A DNA stretch of 64,000 nt from Gerris lacustris (GCA_951217055.1 OX578286.1:13169050-13233049), one strand, 5' to 3'. Counted from the stretch's first letter, positions 44,039 to 55,803 are shown. A program made the numbers and translations. The notes: a model not told the origin generated them from the letters alone.

Positions 44039-44603
44039 TAGTCCAGGAGATAGGGTGCAAAAAAGTGTGTGACTAACATCAAGCTAGAATTTTGTATACA
44101 AGTCAATCTTTTAGCGCCTTTTAAGAATATGTGGTTGGCTAAGTTCGTCTGCGGGACATAGCTTGGTAATAGGCGTTTGAAAAAAACAAACCGGTGGAGA
44201 GCGGCCATGTCTCACCAATTATAGTGGACAATGTGATTTTCATGACCCTGAGTACAGAATTAGTTAGTAGACCGAAAATCAAGTTGATGTTAGTTTGTTC
44301 GTTGAAAGGTGACCACGTTGATTTTTAGTAATATTTGAATAACAAACCTATCAAGTGTGAAAATAACATCGACTTGATTTTTGGTCTACAGGATCATGAA
44401 AATCACATTGTCCACCATAATTGGTGAGACATGGCCGCTCTCCACCGGTTTGTTTTTTTTCAAACGCCTGTTGCCAAACTATGTCCCGCAGACGAACTTA
44501 GCCGACCACATATTCTTAAAAGGCGCTAAAAGATTGACTTGTATACAAAATTCTAGCTTGATGTTAGTCAGAACACTTTTTTGCACGCTATCTCCTGGAC
44601 TAT
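44039..44603. repeat. 565-bp diverged inverted repeat
   Basis: The arms 44039-44290 and 44365-44603 match with several substitutions and a 17-bp insertion in the left arm (near 44250). Shared text includes GTCCAGGAGATAG, AATTTTGTATACAAGTCAAT, GTCTGCGGGACATAG and CACATTGTCCAC. The central loop is about 74 bp. No transposase or recognised peptide is seen on either strand. Confidence 0.93.
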
Positions 44604-44759
44604 TTTCATTTTAAATTAGAAAAAGAAAGGACTTGTGCACATGAAATCAATAAGTTGAGAAATAAACATGGATAATATCACTCTTTAAGTAGTCCTTGAT
44701 CAGAATTTAAGATTGAGAAGCCGACTGTTTCAAGAATTTGGTTCTGAAAACCAAATTAT

Positions 44760-44890
44760 ATTACTAAAATAAGAGCACAATCAGTTCAAATTATTCTACG
44801 GCTATTTGTGGGTTACTTTCGATAAACTATAAAAGTTTCATACAAATCAGATTAGTAATTTTGAAGTTATAGGTGCAAATAAATGTGTGT
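44760..44890 (+). repeat. Dispersed repeat fragment (5' part of the 35155 family)
   Basis: GGTTACTTTCGATAAACTAT, AAAAGTTTCAT and TAGGTGCAAATAAATGT match 35200-35285. It directly abuts the reverse TTATCTACGATTG element. Confidence 0.68.
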
Positions 44891-44904
44891 TTGAAAAAAA
44901 TAAA

Positions 44905-45310
44905 CTTGCTGTATGTAAGTTCGTATCTCTTCTCTTGATAAAGATGGCATTAATCTTGAGTTGTATTTTTTGCCGAATTAATTATTTCTGGAGGAGTATT
45001 ATTCTCTACATTTTCGTCAAAACCACTTGAATCATTCATAGTTTTTCACTAAAAACTCGATATAAACAGTTACTTTAATAAAAGAATAGCAAATTAGTTT
45101 TGTTAAATGTAAACAAACTCGCTAATCGTGCGTAAAGCTGAAGAAGTCCTCTTCTTTACCGCGCTAGGCTAGCGTGGTAAAGAAGAGGAATTCTTCAGAA
45201 CTATGAGACGCGCATGCGCAAAGAATACAAGTACGTAAATAATCACTTTCTGCGCATCTAAACAGAGATATAATGTTTATATTTCGTATCAATCGTAGAT
45301 AAAACATTTT
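44905..45310 (-). mobile_element. TTATCTACGATTG element, copy 3 (reverse, 3'-truncated)
   Basis: The minus strand starts TTTATCTACGATTG (about 45290-45303), carries the long palindrome at 45137-45200 (GAAGAAGTCCTCTTCTTTAC against its inverse) and the ORF start MNDSSGFDENVENNTPPEII ... NTTQD stop. It breaks off after AGCAAGTTTATTTTTTTC. Confidence 0.72.
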
Positions 45311-45337
45311 AAGAACTAAGATATTGAGAAATTGTTC

Positions 45338-45442
45338 TCCAGTACATTGGACTAAACATCCCTTTGTCTTAATATTTATTTAGTTAAAGTCATTTATATT
45401 CTAAAAACAAAACATAGGGGAGTAAAAATCTAAAGAAGTACC
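45338..45442 (+). mobile_element. CTTC MITE, copy 7 (right half only)
   Basis: It starts inside CAGTACATTGGACTAAACAT and runs to GAAGTACC. The left half is missing. Confidence 0.83.
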
Positions 45443-46369
45443 GATAAATAGTTAATGCAAAAAGACAGAAAAAGAATATATAAACGCTAGAACGGTGAAG
45501 TGGATTAATTAGAAAGGGAAGGAGAAGGGACTCTACTATTGATCACTCTACTATTGATCACTCTACTTTCCTATTATTAATAATTGTAGGCGATCTGGAA
45601 TTATTTCCAGCTATTATCAAGAGCTCGGAATTTCTAATGAATTCTTAATTGGATACTAATTAATAGCTATGTTGTCTTGGAAGATTGAAACTGCCATTTG
45701 AATCTTGAGTGGACTCGTGTTTTTTCATAAAAACGTTTTCACAAAGAAACACGATTTGTCCTAGAAAAGTAAAACTAATTAGCATTAGAATTAAAACGTT
45801 TGAAAACGGCGTTTTCCATCCATGCTGTAGAATTGTAATGTATAATTAAAAAGTAATATTTTTTTTTTAAATGAATTTGTACAGGTTTTCTCTTATTTAT
45901 GAACACCATAACGCTTCTTTCCGTTTACTTTTATAAGGCTTTGAAAGAATAAGTATATATAAAGATTATCTGTAAAGAAAGCTGATACAAAGAAGTTTTA
46001 CTGAACTTAAATTTCAAAAAAGCACCAGCGTAGAACGAAGTTTAAACCGCATAAAGTGTAATGCAACTACGAACCAGCCTAACTGGGGAGCGGAAACTTA
46101 AAGCTCGGGTACGCATAAGGTTTCAGTAGCCTTTTTCTGACAAGCTGTCAACAGATTCTAGACACCATGGATCGCGTTCTCTCAGCCTTCAGTTCTAAGT
46201 GTCAATTCCGTTTCCCCTTCCTTGGATAATCAACACTTTCCAGACATCCTAAACTCTATCCGCCCCATAAGACAAAAGTTGTATGGTTTTATCTACCCTT
46301 TTGTGATTAGTATTCTCGGATACTCTAATACCCAGTAGGACTTCAGAGTCAAATTGCTTTTGCAGCTTT
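45443..46369. other. Sequence without a recognised gene
   Basis: A CTCTACTATTGATCA triplet repeat stands near 45532. A CACCATGG context near 46163 opens only 20 codons. Confidence 0.45.
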
Positions 46370-46800
46370 GCTCAGTCATTTCTAGATACCATGTTACCGT
46401 AACTATCAAAAGACATTAGAGTCAAATGATTTTAGTAGCTCTACTCAGTCGTTTCTAGGTACCATGTTACCATATTTATCATTAAATGGCATCAAAGTAA
46501 AATGGTTTTAGTAGCTCTACTCAGTCGCTTATATATACCATGTTACCATAACTATCAAATGACATCAAAGTAAAATGGTTTTAATAGTTCTGCTCAGTCG
46601 TTTCTAGATACCATGTTACCATAACTATCAAATGGCATCAAAGTAAAATGGTTTTAATAGTTCTGCTCAGTCGTTTCTAGATACCATGTTACCATAACTA
46701 TCAAATGGCATCAAAGTAAAATGGTTTTAGTAGCTTTACTCAGTCGTTTCTAGGTACCATGTAACCATAACCATCAAATGGCATCAAAGTAAAATGTTAT
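46370..46800. repeat. About 73-bp satellite, about six copies
   Basis: CTCAGTCGTTTCTAGATACC, ATGTTACCATAACTATCAAA and GGCATCAAAGTAAAATGG recur at 70-75 bp spacing. It is related to the adjacent 67-bp array. Confidence 0.92.
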
Positions 46801-46869
46801 CATATCATAACTATTCTGATCTTTGATAAGATATCAAAGAAATGGTTTTAACTATAATTACGATCATTA

Positions 46870-47645
46870 GTTTATTCATACCCTGAAATCAAACTTATTA
46901 TAAGACATTAGAATCATAGATTTTAACTATAATTTTGACCAGTAGTTTTTGGATACCAAAACTATCATAAGACATCACAATCATAGATTTTAACTATAAT
47001 TTTGATCAGTAGTTTCTGGATACCAAAACTATCATAAGACATCAGAATAATAGATTTTAACTATAATTTTGATCAGTAGTTTCTGGATACCAAAACTATC
47101 ATAAGATATCACAATCATAGATTTTAACTATAATTTTGATCAGTAGTTTCTGGATACCAAAACTATCATAAGACATCACAATCATAGATTTTAACTATAA
47201 TTTTGATCAGTAGTTGCTGGATACCAAAACTATCATAAGACATCAGAATCATAGATTTTAACTATAATTTTGATCAGTAGTTTCTGGATACCAAAACTAT
47301 CATAAGACATCAGAATAATAGATTTTAACTATAATTTTGATCAGTAGTTTCTGGATACCAAAACTATCATAAGACATCACAATCATAGATTTTAACTATA
47401 ATTTTGATCAGTAGTTTCTGGATACCAAAACTATCATAAGACATCAGAATAATAGATTTTAACTATAATTTTGATCAGTAGTTTCTGGATACCAAAACTA
47501 TCATAAGACATCACAATCATAGATTTTAACTATAATTTTGATCAGTAGTTTCTGGATACCAAAACTATCATAAGACATCACAATCATAGATTTTAACTAT
47601 AATTTTGATCAGTAGTTTTTAGATACCAAATCTATTAAGAGACAT
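46870..47645. repeat. 67-bp satellite, about eleven copies
   Basis: GGATACCAAAACTATC recurs at 46951, 47018 and then every 67 bp to about 47554, with a diverged last unit. Two unit variants (ACATCACAATCAT and ACATCAGAATAAT) alternate in blocks. Confidence 0.95.
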
Positions 47646-47736
47646 CAAAGTCTGTTGCACCACGAATTATTCACATGATTTTAAAATTATTCCTTATAAA
47701 AAAAAGGATTCACAGAATTTCCTGTTTACATGAATA

Positions 47737-47970
47737 GGCATTTCTTTAGATTGTTACTCCCCTATCTTGTTTTAGAAATAAAAATTACTTTCAATGAAAA
47801 ACTATTAAGAAAAAGGAATGTTTAGTACAAAGCATTTTGGGACAAAGGAATATCACACTTCTGTTTTAATAAGGGGAGTAACAGTCTAAAGAAGAACATT
47901 CCGTACACCTTCTATAGATTGTTACTCCCCTCTGTTTTTTTTATAATAGGAGTAACAATCTAAAGAAGAA
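47737..47970 (-). mobile_element. CTTC MITE, copy 8
   Basis: GGCATTTCTTTAG at the left, all four motifs in order, and AATCTAAAGAAG at the right. The terminal GCC/TACC is lost. Confidence 0.85.
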
Positions 47971-48939
47971 CTCATTATTACATAATAGATTTCAAGATTC
48001 CTAACTTTTACTTAAACTAGCCATTATTAATTCTTATCTAAAATAAAAAGGGGGGAAAAAAACGAAAGATGCCTAAATAAAACAAGAAATCAATTTCAGG
48101 CTTAAAATGGCCGGATAGGTCAAAACGTCCACAAATATAAAAAAAACATTCTTTAAGAGGATCCACCTTTATAAGTAAGTTGTTACATTCCATGAATATT
48201 GAATACACCTACACATATTTCAATGAAAAAAAGGTTTACCAGGCTTAAGATACATTCTTAGTGGTATACGAGTATAATGATGTCATTATTCTAAACGGAA
48301 ACTCACACATTACATGCTATGAAAGGAAAAAAAGCTGTGACCCTTTTGTGTATACATAGTAAAAAATAAAAAAGTCTTTTTTACGTCACACATTGCGCTT
48401 TTTAAAATCCAAACAGCTGTTTGGTATTAAAAAGGAGTTTTTGTAAAGAAAAGAAAATTATCTTCTTTCATACGAAAGAAGGGGTGGAAGAACGGTATTC
48501 TTTGTTCGAAACAGGTTTTTTTAAATATACAAAAAGGTATGAAGACTTCAAGCCCTTTTTTTTTGCATATAAATAAACTAATAGTAAGTAAAGATTCTTT
48601 AGCTTTTGTATACACACCGTCTGGTTAGTATAATGTCAACTTTACAGGTGTTCAATTAAAAAAAAAAAAAATTATGGATCTCTATTCTTCGATATCAGAA
48701 GAGAAATCTCTTAAAGAAAAACAAAAAACCAAAGGGTGGAATAAACTTGCTGAAGATGATACGACATAAGTGTGAAATCGGATATTCTTGAAAGGAACTT
48801 GAGATATGGTTCCAGTTTAGACTGGTTATAAGGGTGTATAGGCAATAAAGATTTGATTAAAGACAGGTTTTAGTGACTTGCCAACCATGTTCACAACAGA
48901 CTATGCAACCTTAAGTAGCAACATTGTAGTCATTGTGAA
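47971..48939. other. AT-rich DNA, nothing recognised
   Basis: No gene or repeat family is visible. Confidence 0.45.
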
Positions 48940-49760
48940 AGGATCTATTTGTTGTGTGTACGATTGAGATGTAGTGTACTAAAGTTGCCAACTAGCTCGG
49001 TACAGACTACGCAACCTTATAGCCAGCAACATCAATCTATAAACAGAAGTCATTGTGAAAGGATCTAGTTTGTTAAGTGTACGATTGAAATGTAGTGTAC
49101 TAACGTAGCCAACTAGCTCGGTACAGACTACGCAACCTTATAGCCAGCAACATCAATCTATAAACAGAAGTCATTGTTAAAGGATCTATTTGTTGTGTGT
49201 ACGATTGAGATGTAGTGTACTAACGTTGCCAACTAGCTCGGTACAGACTATGCAACCTTATAGCCAGCAACATCAATCTATAAACAGAAGTCATTGTGAA
49301 AGGATCTATTTGTTGTGTGTACGATTGAGATGTAGTGTACTAACGTAGCCAACTAGCTCGGTACAGACTATGCAACCTTATAGCCAGCAACATCAGTATA
49401 TAAACAGAAGTCATTGTGAAAGGATCTATTTGTTGTGTGTACGATTGAGATGTAGTGTACTAACGTAGCCAACTAGCTCGGTACAGACTATGCAACCTTA
49501 TAGCCAGCAACATCAATCTATAAACAGAAGTCATTGTGAAAGGATCTAGTTTCTTGTTTGTACGATTGAGATGTAGTGTACTAACGTTGCCAACTAGCTC
49601 GGTACAGACTACGCAACCTTATAGCCAGCAACATCAGTCTATAAACAGAGGTCATTGTGAAAGGATCTATTTGTTGTGTGTACGATTGAGATGTAGTGTA
49701 CTAACATTGCCAACTAGCTAGGTACAGACTATGCAACCTTATAGCCAGCAACATCAGTTG
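48940..49760. repeat. 120-bp satellite, about seven copies
   Basis: TAGCCAGCAACATCA recurs at exactly 120-bp steps (49141, 49261, 49381, 49501), with TACGATTGAGATGTAGTGTA and CCAACTAGCTCGGTACAGAC in each unit. The outer units are more diverged. Confidence 0.95.
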
Positions 49761-50529
49761 ACAATTGAGCTATAATGTACTAATATTTGCAATCCCACTA
49801 CAGTCGGAGCAACTAGCTTTCTCCTCCTAAAACTTTTTGATTCGACTGCAACCTGAAGTTGTTGCAACTTCAACCAGGAATATTGTTTAAACCATGACAA
49901 ATTAGTAAAGTGATTGGCCACCAAGTTGTAGGATAGCTCTGTTGACGTAGCTCTGTTGACGTTTTTATATTGAAGTGAAATAGGGTTTCAATTGCAAGAC
50001 ATACTAATTTGCGGTAACGAGCTTAGCATCAGGTAGAACCAGAAATCAACATATATAAAACCTGGAAAAAGCACTGAGATTGTTCTTTTGACACAAAACT
50101 ACGGATGTTTAACAATAAACTTACAATCACATGATTCGTATCATCTGGAAGGCACAGTAGATTTACAGGTTTCTGTAGTCGGGCCAATGTGATTTCAATG
50201 TGGAACTTTTTTGCAGAAGCTACTAAACCAAATACCTATTGAGATTAAGATCCGGGAAAGAATATGGAGATGGTATATGGAATATGGAATTTCATAAGGG
50301 CTGACAAATGACAACATATGTAGGTACAGGACAAATGACAGGAATCCTTGGAAGTACGCTGCCGTATTCAGTAACCAATTCAGCAACTTACATGGCGGAA
50401 AGATTACAAAGTGGTAATGGTAATGGTATAGTTCTGATTAACTTAACTAGAAACCTACAACAATTTAGACAGTAGGCACTACAGAATTTTATTCTTGCGA
50501 ATGCCAATTATAAAGTTTATGTAGCTGAT
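49761..50529. other. Sequence without a recognised gene
   Basis: No family motif is seen on either strand. Confidence 0.45.
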
Positions 50530-50612
50530 CTATAAACAGAAGTCATTCATTGTGAAAGGATCTAGTTTGTTGTGTGTACGATTCAGCTGTAGTGTACTAA
50601 CGTTGCCAACTA
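50530..50612. repeat. Detached unit of the 120-bp satellite
   Basis: CTATAAACAGAAGTCATTCA, AAAGGATCTAGTTTGTTGTG and GTAGTGTACTAACGTTGCC match the array that ends about 770 bp to the left. Confidence 0.9.
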
Positions 50613-50730
50613 AAAGCTAACAGAAGTCAAGTGTGTTCTCTAATTGATGAGCGACATAGTAACCATTATTTAAATAACTTAGGTTATCCACGGATTGTTC
50701 TGCCACAAGGAGTTAGTAAGTTATAGAATT

Positions 50731-51192
50731 AGGGAGCCAGCATGGCCGAGGGTCTTAAGGCGCTCGCCCAGCTATCAATAAGTTGAGGCGACTGGAGGTC
50801 GTGGGTTCGATCCCGTGCCATGATACTCTAAATTGAATCTGTGAATCGCGGACGGTGCAGGGCTAGGGACACCCCCTATGGGGCACTCTTCCCCCACTCT
50901 TTGATGTGGGTCCGATCCGTGTCATGATGATGTGATTTGTATCTATGGTTCGAGGACGGAGCAGTGCGAGGGACACCTCCAATGGGGCACTATTCCCCCA
51001 CGCTTTGACGCACGCTTATATAGCTTACTAATGACCACACCATACTCGTTTCGGCGGTGCAATGTACAAATGTATGATGTGTGAAGTAGCTGGAACTCTC
51101 CACCATGGGGCGTAAAAAGGGCCTAAAAGATTACCTAATTGCTAGGTTCGAACAAGTGTTCCAGTAGGAAGTACTAGACTACTACTACTACT
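50731..51192 (+). mobile_element. Full-length tRNA-derived SINE with (ACT)n tail
   Basis: A 12-bp target duplication, AGTTATAGAATT, flanks it at 50719-50730 and 51193-51204. The head (GCCAGCATGGCCGAGGGTCT, TTAAGGCG, then GTGGGTTCGATCC) resembles a class II tRNA such as Leu or Ser, with A and B boxes. Two copies of a GGACACC..TATGGGGCACTCTTCC module follow (about 50866-50900 and 50968-51002). The 3' end is (ACT)n. Insertion would depend on a partner non-LTR element, not identified here. Confidence 0.88.
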
Positions 51193-51204
51193 AGTTATAG
51201 AATT

Positions 51205-52139
51205 TAATTGGAAATCAATCGATATTCAACACTATTCAATTTACCTGGTAATTAATAGATCTGAAGAAGGAGATTTCCAAATAGAACAAAAGCAAGCTTT
51301 TGTAACCATTTCGTGTTTGTGGAAGGATACCTTGAATGATCAAGCCTTAACGTATTAGACCGTTTAAGGTAATTGAAAGTGATTTGCTCCGTAACACAAA
51401 ATAGACTCTAGTTCATACCACTATAGTAGATTTGTTTCGATCGGTTAAACTTAGAAGTTTCCACTTCTAAGTAAAAGGACAAGTTAGTAATCGTTAGCTA
51501 ATTGATCCAATCTAAATTCATTCATTCACACTTTGTTCTCACTCTTATTCAAAGTGTCAGGAATTCACAGCTTTATGAAAATTACCAAGTAGCTAATTTA
51601 GGTAGCGTACATTATTCAGCAAAAACCATTTAAACCTCTCAAACGTAAATGCTCTTAATGACCTTTAAAACTTGACTATTTCAACTGTAACTGTATTCAT
51701 TCCATGTTAGATAACCTTGATCTTCAAACAAGTTTAATTGATCCATTAAGAATAATTTTGGCTCAAAAAATCCACAATATTAATAAATAATTGATAAGTT
51801 ACACATCTCACTAGACTAAACACCTAAAATAAAAAAATAATAAAATCTCGGATATCTCAGCATAAAAACAATAATATTCAATCCATTTTACAGATTCTTC
51901 TTTAATCTCTTATGCTGTTTAATTATTATTCTAAACCTTCCATTAAAAAAATGTGACATTTTTATCTTTAATGAGTCTAGCTTGGAAACATTTAATCTTC
52001 ATCCTTAAATAACATTGAGAGTTATTTATTATTTGTCCGAAATTAACAAAAGTATCTTTAATTTAAGTGTACTTGACTGGTCGAGAAGTCAGGTTAAGTC
52101 AGCATCGATGCTGGATCTTGAATGATGCATGTAGTTACC
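51205..52139. other. AT-rich DNA, nothing recognised
   Basis: No gene or repeat is visible. Confidence 0.45.
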
Positions 52140-52145
52140 ATAATG

Positions 52146-52385
52146 GAAAAAAAGCAGATGGCTCATAGTACTGACTAGGACTAACATACGAAACCTGGTT
52201 GGTGTCTTAACTGGACACTGCAGGCTTAGAAGACATTTTACATTAATAAAAGTAGAGGATAATCGTATGTCCAATGAGTGGCGAAGAAGAGGAGACAGCT
52301 TACCACTTTATGGGAATGTGTGAAGGAAATGGAAGATTGCATTTCCATACCTAAGGAAGAGGATAAATTAAGGTAGAGGAGCTTG
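52146..52385 (+). pseudogene. C-terminal remnant of a non-LTR retrotransposon ORF2
   Basis: One frame reads WLIVLTRTNIRNLVGVLTGH followed by CRLRRHF. After a frameshift near 52267 it continues CPMSGEEEETAYHFMGMCEG. LVG.LTGHC.L..H and C..CGEEEET..H....C are the C-terminal signature of RNase H-bearing non-LTR elements. One zinc-type cysteine is replaced by serine. Everything upstream of the C-terminus is missing. It is from a different lineage than the copy at 1545. Confidence 0.82.
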
Positions 52386-52454
52386 AAACAAGTGGTAAGA
52401 CATCCTGTCCTTCATAATCCAAACAAAAAGCTTTGACGATGAGAGGTCATTTAT

Positions 52455-53240
52455 ACTTTAGAAGAAGAAGATCCGGGTTCGATTCTCGATTCCAGTAAGG
52501 AGTCCCATCGCTCGGTGATGTTACCCAGCATTTATACTTTAGAAGAAGAAGATCCGGATTCTATTCTCGACTCCAGCAAGGAGTCCCATCGCTCGGTGAT
52601 GTGACGCAGCATTTATACTTTAGAAGAAGAAGATCCGGGTTCGATTCTCGACTCCAGCAAGGAGTCCCATCTCTCGGTGATGTGACCCAGCATTCATGCT
52701 TTAGAAGAAGAAGATCCGGATTCTATTCTCGACTCCAGCAAGGAGTCCCATCTCTCGGTGATGTGACCCAGCATTCATGCTTTAGAAGAAGAAGATCCGG
52801 ATTCTATTCTCGACTCCAGCAAGGAGTCCCATCGCTCGGCGATGTGACCCAGCATTCATGCTTTAGAAGAAGAAGATCCGGATTCTATTCTCGACTCCAG
52901 CAAGGAGTCCCATCGCTCGGTGATGTGACGCAGCATTTATACTTTAGAAGAAGAAGATCCGGGTTCGATTCTCGACTCCAGCAAGGAGTCCCATCTCTCG
53001 GTGATGTGACCCAGCATTCATGCTTTAGAAGAAGAAGATCCGGATTCTATTCTCGACTCCAGCAAGAAGTCCCATCGCTCGGTGATGTGACCCAGCATTC
53101 ATGCTTTAGAAGAAGACCCGGGTTCGATTCTCGAATCTAGCAAGGAGTCCCATCGCTCGGTGATGTGACCCAGCATTCATACTTTAGAAGAAGAAGACCC
53201 GGGTTCAATTCTTGACTCCAGCAAGGAGTCCCATGGCTCG
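52455..53240. repeat. 81-bp satellite, about ten copies, with a tRNA B-box-like core
   Basis: GAAGAAGAAGATCCGG recurs every 81 bp (52461, 52542, 52623 and so on). Each unit includes GATCCGGGTTCGATTCTCGA (or GGATTCTATTCTCGA) and GGAGTCCCATCGCTCGGTGA. The 27-codon period gives a long open frame on the plus strand that I regard as spurious. It begins directly after the non-LTR remnant. Confidence 0.94.
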
Positions 53241-53256
53241 GTGACCCAGGATATAA

Positions 53257-53547
53257 ATGAGTAGCAATTTAAGTAGTGAAGTGGCGTCCATCATTACGAA
53301 TGCCAATAAAAAGGTTTATACAACTGATGGAGCGTCATACCTAAACCAAGTCATCCATTACATATATAGTTATAAAAACCGCTTTGGCAGAGCTCAACCT
53401 TCCAAGGGCTGTTGCGGCGCATATTTTTATGATTATTATAATCCTCTGAAATATCTAGGTAGGTGCAAAATCTTGAGTTTGAGAGATTTCATTATAACCG
53501 AATCCATCTGCATTAGAACTCACGTGTCTGATAATAAAGAAATTTAA
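53257..53547 (+). other. Open frame of 96 codons, not recognised
   Basis: It opens MSSNLSSEVASIITNANKKV right after the 81-bp array and ends EI-stop. The composition is not strongly biased, no domain is recognised, and there are no splice sites or start context to support it. It may be chance. Confidence 0.2.
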
Positions 53548-54044
53548 ATTAATACCAAACCATGGCTAGAGAAATTGCGACCGTCTCCAAATCGATTTCA
53601 AGTAACGTGATGAATTTTAATATAATTTTGTATCTCCCTTTTCCCGTTTTTATTTTAATTCGGTTATATGAATTCGCCAAACATGAATTGTCGTTATAAT
53701 TCAAATTACTTCGCATTCGATATTTCCTTTTAATTCGGATATTGTTTTCCTCGACTAAACTTAGTTAGTTTTATTTCGAATCTCTCCTCGCCTTATTTAA
53801 TTTTATTATTCATTTAAATGTGCCAGACGGTGCCATCTCCATATTTTTAGTTTATCCGATATTCCCACTATTATGATACTTCTATCTTTATCAAACTTTG
53901 ATAGTTTCATTTCTAATCTCTCTTCGCTTTACATGCTCTAATTATTTGTATTATTTTTTGCTGTTCCTATTAGGGCCCGATCAATACATAATTAGATTAT
54001 TACAGGAAGGGGGATCCAGAGCAACTTTAATCATCTACTCTATC
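53548..54044. other. AT-rich DNA, nothing recognised
   Basis: Two loosely similar halves (ATTTCGAATCTCTCCTCGCC and ATTTCTAATCTCTCTTCGC) suggest an old duplication. Confidence 0.45.
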
Positions 54045-54815
54045 TCAGGGTGAAACATGTCTCACCTCTATGGGATTCTAATTCACCAAATATGTCGGTG
54101 TTTAGACCTAGATTTCACTGTGAAACATGTCTTGCCTCAAAGGAATTCTAACTCACCAACTATGTCAGTGTTTAGACCTAGGTTTCAGTGTGAAACATGT
54201 CTCATCCCTAAGGGATTCTAACTCACCAGATATGTCGGTGTTTAGACCTAGGTTTCAGTGTGAAACATGTCTCACCCCTAAGGGATTCTAACTCACCAGA
54301 TATGTCGGTGTTTAGACCTAGGTTTCAGTGTGAAACATGTCTCACCCCTAAGGGATTCTAACTCACCAGATATGTCGGTGTTTAGACCTAGGTTTCAGTG
54401 TGAAACATGTCTCACCCCTAAGGGATTCTAACTCACCAGATATGTCGGTGTTTAGACCTAGGTTTCAGTGTGAAACATGTCTCACCCCTAAGGGATTCTA
54501 ACTCACCAGATATGTCGGTGTTTAGACCTAGGTTTCAGTGTGAAACATCTCTCACCTCTATGGGATTCTAACTCCTCACTATGTCAGTGTTTAGACCTAG
54601 GTTTCAGTGTGAAACATGTTCACGTCTATGATATTTTAAATCACCAACTATGTCACTGTTTAGACCTAAGTTTCAGTGTGAACATGTCTCACCTCTAAGG
54701 GATATTAATTCAACAAATATGTCAATGTTTTGATCTTGGTTTCAGTGAGAAAAGTGTCTCACCTCTCTAGGATTCCAACTCACCATAGATAAGTCGGTGT
54801 TTAGATCTACGTATA
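54045..54815. repeat. 70-bp satellite, about eleven copies
   Basis: TGAAACATGT recurs at 54051, 54121, 54191, 54261 and on. Units contain CTCACCCCTAAGGGATTCTA, CTCACCAGATATGTCGGTGT and TTAGACCTAGGTTTCAGTG. The central units are nearly identical and the edge units diverged. Confidence 0.95.
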
Positions 54816-55169
54816 TTTTGTTCTGTAGTAAAAAATCATGATCATTTGTTCAGCTAAAAAACAAATCTTAGTTTATCTATATTTTATGAAAGTTATAAGC
54901 TTTCTTAGATTGTAAGAAAGTCACTTCGACTACCATCAAAGGCTGGTATAATTTCAATCGTAAAACGACCAAGTTTCATCTGGAGTGATGCCCTGAGGGG
55001 AGGGTGACTCGACGTTTAAAGATAAGACATCTTCAATCTCACCGGACAGAATAAACAAACTTTTAAAATATTCTGTTAATCTCAAAAGACGGATATATAG
55101 GTTTCAAAGAAATTTTTGAAACCGGTGAGGAATAGGGTGTGACTTAAAAAAAAATAAAAAAATAAAAAA

Positions 55170-55385
55170 AAGGGTCTGTAGCAAGGAGGAAAAGCAGTAG
55201 AGCTTTAGAGAGGACTCTGGAAAAGCGCTTGCGTACAAAGAAGTCGACCCTGTGCCGAATCGACCGCACTCTCCTACATAACCCCGGAGGAGGGAGGAGG
55301 CCCAGCTAGCTAGACGAACCCCTACCACCCTTCCCGACCTAATTTCTCCCTTTGCCCCCTTCAATAATCCCCCCCCCCCGTACCT
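55170..55385. other. GC/CpG-rich block; possible exon, strand undecided
   Basis: On the plus strand, GGTCTGTAG/CAAGG looks like an acceptor and is followed by RRKSSRALERTLEKRLRTKK up to a stop at about 55310. On the minus strand an 86-codon frame is open. The CpG density is well above the surroundings. No family is recognised and the two readings exclude each other. It ends near a C run at 55370-55379. Confidence 0.3.
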
Positions 55386-55803
55386 CCACTAGGTAAATTA
55401 GATTTTTCAATACAATTCTACATGGAATTTTTTTCCTTCCCTCCGTTGCTTCGGACTTAAAGGTGTAATTTAACTCGAAGTAAGAGGAGATAGACATACT
55501 GAAAAACATTATTAAATAATCTATCTCTGACTACAGGCAAATTGGATTCCTCGACACAAATATATACACAGAAGCAATTCTAGAATAAAATGTCGGGGAA
55601 GAAGGTAAACATGCGTAGAAATGTTTTAATTTTCCATCTACATAGGCCATATTTGTTCTCAATAAGGCTACCATAAAATTTTTATTTTATTTTCTAACAA
55701 TTCTTCATACTTATTGGGCTTTTAGGGATGATCATTAAAAAAAATTTCTATTTTTTTAAAAACAATATAATTTTAACTTTTATTTTCTTAATCTACCTGA
55801 AAC

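Noticed and set aside
44381..44614. A 77-codon open frame in the right arm of the 565-bp inverted repeat
   Set aside because: The left arm does not preserve it, and no domain is recognised on either strand.
46163..46228. A short ORF with a strong CACCATGG start context
   Set aside because: It stops after 20 codons and has no neighbouring donor site or family match.
50735..50830. A functional tRNA-Leu/Ser gene
   Set aside because: The head continues into a SINE body with target duplications; the 3' acceptor side does not pair with the 5' side.
52601..53140. A 179-codon plus-strand open frame with a 27-residue repeat
   Set aside because: It is a translation of the 81-bp satellite, again a multiple of three.
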